A stretch of DNA of 9,905 nucleotides from Crocinitomicaceae bacterium (lineage in GTDB: Bacteria; Bacteroidota; Bacteroidia; Flavobacteriales_D; Crocinitomicaceae), in the NCBI GenBank assembly GCA_013215515.1, contig JABSPC010000131.1:1-9905 (forward strand). The letters run 5' to 3'. The notes beneath the pieces were generated by a model. The model had not been told where the DNA came from, searched no databases, and was given only the letters and a program-made list of their open reading frames with translations. Below, in pieces: positions 5,388 through 9,905 of the stretch (position 1 is its first letter; each line of letters begins with the position of its first letter). A program made the position numbers and the translations under genes.

Positions 5388-6554
5388 TTACTTCTGGGTT
5401 CGTTTAATCCAAGCAGGCAAGAGAATGGACCCAATAAACAAGTAGGGAAAGTAAGAAATAAGCCTCCAGATCAAGGCCAGAACACCGATTAAAAGTGCCG
5501 ATGAAGCAAAGCTCGAAAGAAGTTCTCCAAACGCAAATTCTGCAACTCCGCTTCCGCCAGGGGTCGGACTAACCAACATAAACAACCAAAGAACGAGTTG
5601 TTGGCCAAGTATTTTGATGTTGTCAATAAACCCAAGATGGATGAACGCATTTAGGACGGCATTTATCACCAAATAGCGAGAGATCCAACTACCGACAGTA
5701 GTCAAGAAAACTTTGATCCAGAAGGATCGTTTTTCCGCTTTAAATTCCTTTGATGCGGCTTCAATGTCTTTCCCCCATTCTTTAGCAATGAATTTCCAAC
5801 GTCTTAGATAGGGCAAACTGAAAATTAAAAGGAGAAATTTGGTGGCAAGACTTGGGTACCAGAACAGTGTTAGATACAATAGGGAGCAAATTCCAAAAAT
5901 GACAGAACATCCTATCCAAAACCACCAGATAAGAGGCACCGAAGAATCCAAACCTTCTGGAAATAAATCGCTGTGGTGAATAAATAAAAAGACGAACGGA
6001 ATCATAACTACGAAGAACAAATTGTCCATAAACGCAGTGATGATTACAATGGCGGTGGCTTTACCAAAAGGGATGGTTTCACGATTTAAAATGAACATTG
6101 CAACAGCAGCTCCTCCAACAACACCAGGGGAGAGGGCAGAGGCGAACTCCCAAATCATTATAACATAGAAACTTGCTTTCCACGTCAATTTTTTATGGGT
6201 CAATATTCGAATTCGAAGAATATAGAAAAAGTCACGACCAGCGGTAAAGAGAATAGCTCCGAGAAGCCACATAACAGAGCCTCCTGTCCAGTTAATGTTC
6301 TTTAGAACCGATGATATGGTTTGAAGCTCGTAAGTACCACTAGGATCCTTTTTGAAGTCTGAAGCGTCGTGAAGATCGATTTTCCCATTATTATTTCCAT
6401 CCACCCAAGAATGAGTGCCTTCTCCATTTTTAACCTCTGAAAACTGTGTTTGGGAAACACTTCGATAAAGCATCCAACCAGAAATGAGCAAGCCAATCGT
6501 AAGAGCAGCGAAAAGTTTCCACCCACTAAATGCTTTTTTCATTGGGCTCTTCAT
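5388..6554 (-). CDS. Flippase-like membrane protein (LPG synthase transmembrane-domain / UPF0104 family)
   Basis: The 388-residue polytopic protein carries both hallmark motifs of this family: SPGVVGGAAVAMF around residues 142-154 and SPTPGGSGVAEF around 329-340. About eight hydrophobic helices span the chain. Family members resemble the membrane half of MprF and are thought to move or handle lipids or lipid-linked molecules; the substrate here is unknown. The cytoplasmic aminoacyl-transferase domain of MprF is absent, so lysyl-phosphatidylglycerol synthesis is not expected. Unusually, the first extracytoplasmic loop is long (~residues 32-90) and holds an EF-hand-like calcium loop, D52 to D63, with ligand spacing D-x-N-x-N-G-x-I-D-x-x-D. 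It is the last gene of a three-gene operon, starting 3 bases after the lipoprotein stop. Starts at 6554 or at the ATG four codons later are both possible. Confidence 0.88.
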   Translation of the reverse strand: MKSPMKKAFSGWKLFAALTIGLLISGWMLYRSVSQTQFSEVKNGEGTHSWVDGNNNGKIDLHDASDFKKDPSGTYELQTISSVLKNINWTGGSVMWLLGAILFTAGRDFFYILRIRILTHKKLTWKASFYVIMIWEFASALSPGVVGGAAVAMFILNRETIPFGKATAIVIITAFMDNLFFVVMIPFVFLFIHHSDLFPEGLDSSVPLIWWFWIGCSVIFGICSLLYLTLFWYPSLATKFLLLIFSLPYLRRWKFIAKEWGKDIEAASKEFKAEKRSFWIKVFLTTVGSWISRYLVINAVLNAFIHLGFIDNIKILGQQLVLWLFMLVSPTPGGSGVAEFAFGELLSSFASSALLIGVLALIWRLISYFPYLFIGSILLPAWIKRTQK

Positions 6555-6557
6555 CGC

Positions 6558-8126
6558 TTAGTTTTTTGGAGTCAATGGAATATCGATTGTCCAACCTGCT
6601 CGGACTTTTATCTTTTTGGTGTACATGTCAACTTGTTCCGGCTGTGTCAATGTTGCATAATCACCAACATCCCACTTTCCGTTTCCATTTGAATCTCGAA
6701 TTACTCTAAACGTATATTCACCAGTCCAGAGTTCCTTAAATGAGACCATTTCTTGTGGATTTTCGACCGTAATTTCTTTGATAAGATTCCCGCGCTTCAG
6801 CAATTGGACAATGAGCGCCCTGCTATATTTCGAGACATTAATATTTAATTCACCAAAGGTGGATTCTGGTTCAAAAGATCTGATTTGTTCAAATTTTTCA
6901 CTTGTCCCACATTCGGTGATTACAGCGCCTTCGTCCATTGTGAATTTAACATTTTTGATGTTTTCCCTATCAAAACCAAGCATAAAACAGCTCCAATTGG
7001 AAAAACCCGTAGTGACAGAAATAGCACTAGAGTCGGACATGTTAAGAAGGTGAATTTTAGAAGTATCAACGCTTTGAATAATTCCATTTACTTCGAACAC
7101 TACATTTGAAGAGGGCTTAATTGTCAAACTCCCTTTTTTGATCTTTATCTTTTTATCTCTGTCTGCTGGTCGAATTCGATAAATCAGAGTGTCACTTACA
7201 ATTGAATCGTCGAAGGTGTATTGCATTACATATTCAACTGAGCCTTCAGTAATAACACCAGTATTTATTTCAACAGAATCTTGAGAACGCCACATCATTT
7301 TAGAGACAGAAATAATATCACCATTCATGTAAAACTTTGGATTGCTGTCTCTTACTTTTTGGTGCGTTGTCAATAAGTGCATACAGGGAGCATTCGCTGT
7401 AATCGTATTAAATCCAGTTTTCTTTGAAGGAGGTGTAAAAACGCGAAGAGGAATAGAATCAAAAAAAGTTGAGTCAACTGATATCTTTCCGCCATTTGGA
7501 AACCCAACCTTCTCATAATTCTGCAATTTTAAGTCATTGTTTTCGTCTACAAAAGCTATGGCACGGTATTCTCCTTTACGCAAGTAATTTAATTTAGCAA
7601 TGCCATTTGACGGCTGAGCGAGACTAATGAGTTTGGTTGAATTAAGCTCGTAAAGCGCAACGACACAATCGTCAATTGGTAAACCTGACCAAGCATCAAT
7701 GACCATGACAGAGTAGGAAAGAGTGTCTAACACAGTCCCAGTTGAAAAAACATATTGAATTATGGTGTCGTTACCTTGGTTTAGATCCTTAACAGCGTTG
7801 TTGAGATAGATGGCATACGTTGTGTTGCTTTCCAGAGTGTCTTTCCATGTCAGAGTTAGCGTTTTGTTTTTTACTGAAGCTTCTATTTTAGCATGGGGAG
7901 GAACCATTCTAATGTTTTGAGTGGGGTTAACCAATTGAAAGTATTCATCGAATGGAATTTCAACAGAGTTTCCAGTAAAATGGGTTGTTTCATTTAATGG
8001 GACGACATCTTCAGCAATTGGTTTTGGGGCAAATCGATCTTGTGGTCCGCCCGAAATAATTCCGACTTGAGCACAGGATGCAGCAAGCAATCCAACAAGT
8101 AATACTATAATGTAGTTACGAACCAT
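6558..8126 (-). CDS. Ig-like domain lipoprotein (Bacteroidota Big_5 type)
   Basis: The 522-residue protein begins with a lipoprotein signal (hydrophobic 5-15, lipobox AASC with Cys18), followed by ISGGPQD. That GGPxD motif just after the lipobox is characteristic of a widespread Bacteroidota lipoprotein family. Residues ~33-130 form the Ig-like Big_5 domain, with SVEIPFDEYFQL, a SPP-like VPPHAK and NTTYAIYL-NNAVKDLN. Next comes a prealbumin-like region with DENNDLKLQNYEKVGF around 194-209, then a variable middle. The C-terminal module contains an EF-hand-like calcium loop at D478-D489 (D-x-N-x-N-G-K-W-D-x-x-D) and the usual TQPEQV and W..DIPL ending. It is probably anchored to the outer membrane; function is unknown. 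Its start overlaps the end of msrC by 22 bases and it precedes the flippase-like gene by 3 bases, indicating one transcript. Confidence 0.88.
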   Translation of the reverse strand: MVRNYIIVLLVGLLAASCAQVGIISGGPQDRFAPKPIAEDVVPLNETTHFTGNSVEIPFDEYFQLVNPTQNIRMVPPHAKIEASVKNKTLTLTWKDTLESNTTYAIYLNNAVKDLNQGNDTIIQYVFSTGTVLDTLSYSVMVIDAWSGLPIDDCVVALYELNSTKLISLAQPSNGIAKLNYLRKGEYRAIAFVDENNDLKLQNYEKVGFPNGGKISVDSTFFDSIPLRVFTPPSKKTGFNTITANAPCMHLLTTHQKVRDSNPKFYMNGDIISVSKMMWRSQDSVEINTGVITEGSVEYVMQYTFDDSIVSDTLIYRIRPADRDKKIKIKKGSLTIKPSSNVVFEVNGIIQSVDTSKIHLLNMSDSSAISVTTGFSNWSCFMLGFDRENIKNVKFTMDEGAVITECGTSEKFEQIRSFEPESTFGELNINVSKYSRALIVQLLKRGNLIKEITVENPQEMVSFKELWTGEYTFRVIRDSNGNGKWDVGDYATLTQPEQVDMYTKKIKVRAGWTIDIPLTPKN

Positions 8127-8584
8127 TCGCAGATTTCATTTAAGTAAAGAACGTCATTCTCATCAAATGCTGTCAATTGATCGCTGTCGATATCTAAAAC
8201 GGCAATTACTTGGCATTCTTGGATCAATGGGATTACGATTTCACTTTTAGACAATGTACTACAAGCAATATGGCCTGGGAATTCATCCACATTGTCAACA
8301 ACAATATGTTTTTTTGTTTCCCATACGGTTCCGCAAACGCCCTTTCCTTTTCGAATACGCGTACATGCGATCGGGCCCTGAAACGGTCCCAGTATCATCA
8401 TGTCCTCGCGAACATTATAAAACCCAACCCATAAAAAACCGAAGGCGTGTTTTAAAGCTGCGGCAATATTTGCCTGGTTCGCAACGAGGTCTTTTTCGTC
8501 ACCAACAAGTGCCTTAATTTGAGGAATTAAAGACGAATAAATTTCGCCTTTACTACCTTCTATTTTCACTAATTCCTCAGCCAT
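8105..8584 (-). CDS. msrC: Free methionine-(R)-sulfoxide reductase (GAF-domain fRMsr)
   Basis: The 159-residue single GAF domain is full length for the family. It reduces free L-methionine-(R)-sulfoxide to methionine in the cytoplasm, protecting the methionine pool from oxidation. Recognisable stretches run in order: FLWVGFYNV, LGPFQGPIACTRI, GKGVCGTVWE, FPGHIACS, SEIVIPL, AVLDIDSD. The three family cysteines are present as Cys74, Cys84 and Cys108. Their spacing of 10 and 24 is the same as in E. coli MsrC (Cys84/94/118, the last being the catalytic residue), so the enzyme should be active. It is the first gene of the minus-strand operon and overlaps the lipoprotein gene by 22 bases in a different frame, suggesting translational coupling. 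A candidate promoter lies just upstream. Confidence 0.93.
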   Translation of the reverse strand: MAEELVKIEGSKGEIYSSLIPQIKALVGDEKDLVANQANIAAALKHAFGFLWVGFYNVREDMMILGPFQGPIACTRIRKGKGVCGTVWETKKHIVVDNVDEFPGHIACSTLSKSEIVIPLIQECQVIAVLDIDSDQLTAFDENDVLYLNEICEWFVTTL

Positions 8585-8598
8585 TTCTAGGTTTTATA

Positions 8599-8629
8599 CA
8601 AATTTGCTCTTTTTATATTTAATCTGCAA
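8599..8629 (-). promoter_or_regulatory. Candidate Bacteroidota promoter for the msrC operon
   Basis: On the minus strand TTG (8629-8627) is followed after 20 bases by CAAATTTG (8606-8599). This fits the Bacteroidota pattern TTG-N17-23-TAnnTTTG with one mismatch (C for T at the first position of the -7 element). The -7 element ends 14 bases before the msrC ATG, giving a short leader. Spacing and location are right, but the match is imperfect. Confidence 0.38.
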
Positions 8630-8731
8630 TATTTCGCTATATTCAATACAGTAACCTAATACTTAGGCTGAAACAAAACGACAAAAAACAGATAAGATTG
8701 TTTCAGCGTAGGTAATAATAACCTATTATTT

Positions 8732-9451
8732 ATGCTAGAAAAAGTGCAGTTGGAAAAGGTATTGTTTTTGGATATTGAAACAGTACCGCAAGTTTATGAG
8801 TTTGATAAACTAGAGGAGAAATCGCGAGAATTGTTTGAATCTAAAACACGATTCATGCAAAATGAAGAGAAATCGTATGAACAGCTTTATGCCGATCGAG
8901 GAGGAATTTATGCCGAGTTTGGTAAAATCGTTTGTATTTCAGTTGGGTATGTGAAACAAACGAGTACAGGCAAGCAAATTCGAATGATGTCGTATTATCA
9001 CGATGATGAAGAAACGCTATTGAAACAATTCAAGGGTCTATTGGACGAGCATTACAACTCTCCGTATAGTATTTTGTGCGGGCATAATGCGAAGGAATTC
9101 GATTTTCCATACATATGTAGACGAATGCTAATAAATGGAATTGGTTTGCCAAACGTTTTGAATATCGCCGGTAAAAAACCATGGGAGATTGCACACCTTG
9201 ATACAATGGAACTGTGGAAGTTTGGTGACTTTAAAGCCTATACTTCTTTAGCGTTGCTTTGTCATGTGTTTGATATTCCTACTCCTAAGGATGACATTTC
9301 CGGAGCAGACGTTGCAAGAGTTTATTTTGAGGATAAGGATCTTGAAAGAATTAAAGTGTATTGCGAAAAAGACGTTGTTGCGCTGATTCAATTGTTTGTG
9401 AAAATGAGAGGAGATGGGTTGGTTGACGAAGGAGAGATCTACTATTCTTGA
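8732..9451 (+). CDS. PolB-like predicted 3'-5' exonuclease (DEDDy)
   Basis: The 239-residue protein matches the stand-alone PolB-like exonuclease family (DNA_pol_B_exo2). The three exonuclease motifs are present. ExoI is LFLDIET with Asp14 and Glu16. ExoII is CGHNAKEFDFPYICRR with Asn119 and Asp124. ExoIII is YCEKD with Tyr210 and Asp214. These acidic residues bind the two metal ions that hydrolyse the 3' end of a DNA or RNA strand, so the enzyme should be active. No polymerase domain follows, and the length is normal for the stand-alone family. Cytoplasmic; a role in DNA repair or nucleic-acid trimming is inferred, not shown. It stands alone, diverging from msrC across 147 bases and followed by a hairpin terminator. 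The ATG at 8732 lies 10 codons before the first conserved strand, a normal N-terminus. Confidence 0.9.
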   Translation: MLEKVQLEKVLFLDIETVPQVYEFDKLEEKSRELFESKTRFMQNEEKSYEQLYADRGGIYAEFGKIVCISVGYVKQTSTGKQIRMMSYYHDDEETLLKQFKGLLDEHYNSPYSILCGHNAKEFDFPYICRRMLINGIGLPNVLNIAGKKPWEIAHLDTMELWKFGDFKAYTSLALLCHVFDIPTPKDDISGADVARVYFEDKDLERIKVYCEKDVVALIQLFVKMRGDGLVDEGEIYYS

Positions 9452-9511
9452 TGGATTAAAATCAAGTGTGATATACAGTCGCATTGGTGATTTTGAAATT
9501 ATTAGACATAA

Positions 9512-9538
9512 AAAAAGGTGCTACAAAAGCACCTTTTT
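9512..9538. terminator. Bidirectional intrinsic terminator hairpin
   Basis: A perfect 10-base-pair stem (AAAAAGGTGC at 9512-9521 with GCACCTTTTT at 9529-9538) encloses the 7-base loop TACAAAA. The T-run on the plus strand and the A-run 9510-9516 (a T-run on the minus strand) suit termination in both directions. It sits 60 bases after the exonuclease stop and 8 bases beyond the stop of the convergent lipoprotein gene, so it can serve both. Confidence 0.85.
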
Positions 9539-9546
9539 CAATATCT

Positions 9547-9905
9547 CTATTGAATAAAAACCGTCTCTTCAGAAGTTACTTCCTGCTCGATTTTAATAAT
9601 TCCTTGTCCAACCATTCCTCCTCCTTCAACATTAATGTTAAGAACGGCTACACCAGCTTGTCCTAATTGATAAACGTCATCGAAGTTGAAAATTGCCTCA
9701 CCGGCAGCGTTCGTTGTTGTTGTATCATAAAGAACAACACTAGATGGTTGGTTTGTCGTTGATTGACCAAAAATAATAACTGTTGCTCCCGCAACAGGAG
9801 CATTTGCGGCATTACGAACATAAATTTTGGCAATTGTAGGCTCTTTTGTACGACAAGAAGTTAATGCTGTCACACCAAAAAGAATAAATAACCCTAAGAA
9901 TACGT
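9547..9905 (-). CDS. Small Ig-like/prealbumin-like lipoprotein (N-terminus cut by window end)
   Basis: 118 codons before the stop are visible, and the frame stays open to the window edge. The GTG at 9873 is not the real start, because the frame upstream continues a hydrophobic lipoprotein signal (FLGLFILFGVTALTSC) with the lipidated Cys in the TSC lipobox. Only a few N-terminal residues should be missing. The mature part begins with a short linker and a beta-sandwich module of the carboxypeptidase-regulatory / Ig-like type: KIYVRNAANAPVAGATVIIF, a long polar loop, then TTTNAAGEAIFNF and a closing VLNINVEG strand. Such domains are common in Bacteroidota surface lipoproteins and suggest binding or structural roles; no specific function is visible. 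The terminator hairpin follows the stop after 8 bases. Confidence 0.78.
   Translation of the reverse strand, partial: VFLGLFILFGVTALTSCRTKEPTIAKIYVRNAANAPVAGATVIIFGQSTTNQPSSVVLYDTTTTNAAGEAIFNFDDVYQLGQAGVAVLNINVEGGGMVGQGIIKIEQEVTSEETVFIQ

Noticed and set aside
5388..6554. MprF, lysyl-phosphatidylglycerol synthase
   Set aside because: Only the membrane flippase-like half is present; at 388 residues there is no room for the catalytic transferase domain.
8732..9451. Fragment of a family B DNA polymerase
   Set aside because: Length and ending fit the stand-alone exonuclease family, all three exonuclease motifs are present, and no polymerase residues follow in any frame.

Overview
ORGANISM. The window looks like chromosomal DNA of a Bacteroidota bacterium, most likely a gliding or marine/freshwater Flavobacteriales-type lineage. 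The evidence is a protein ending in a gliding-motility-associated (type B) type IX secretion (T9SS) sorting domain, an adjacent PorP/SprF-family outer-membrane protein, a decayed type A T9SS sorting domain, several lipoproteins with Bacteroidota-style lipoboxes, a DUF3667 remnant, low G+C content, and few recognisable Shine-Dalgarno sites. The species cannot be named from this sequence. LAYOUT. (1) 1-1844, plus strand: the 3' end of a secreted protein with calcium-binding DxDGDG repeats and a C-terminal type B sorting domain, followed 5 bases later by a PorP/SprF-like gene. This is a cargo-plus-partner cassette of the T9SS. (2) 1847-2101, minus: an 84-residue membrane protein with a CxxC pair. 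It diverges from 2211-3812, plus, where a TPR lipoprotein abuts a multipass membrane protein. (3) 3839-4684, minus: a broken chimera in which a type A T9SS sorting domain runs in frame into the C-terminal membrane half of a DUF3667 protein, with one frameshift in each part. The 200 bases beyond it (4691-4892) hold nothing I can identify. (4) 4893-5345, plus: an unrecognised exported cysteine-containing protein. (5) 8584 back to 5388, minus: a three-gene operon of free methionine-(R)-sulfoxide reductase (msrC), an Ig-like-domain lipoprotein (22-base overlap) and a flippase-like membrane protein (3-base gap). (6) 8732-9451, plus: a PolB-like predicted 3'-5' exonuclease, separated by a hairpin terminator from a convergent small Ig-like lipoprotein that is cut off by the window end. 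HOW THE GENES FIT. Most of the window concerns the cell envelope: T9SS cargo and its partner, lipoproteins and multipass membrane proteins. The exceptions are cytoplasmic housekeeping or repair functions, namely MsrC and the exonuclease. I found no complete mobile element, CRISPR array, RNA gene or recognisable defence system. The most notable items are the chimeric pseudogene, an EF-hand-like calcium loop in the first extracytoplasmic loop of the flippase-like protein that matches one in the neighbouring lipoprotein, and the cysteine-containing composite repeat in the T9SS cargo.
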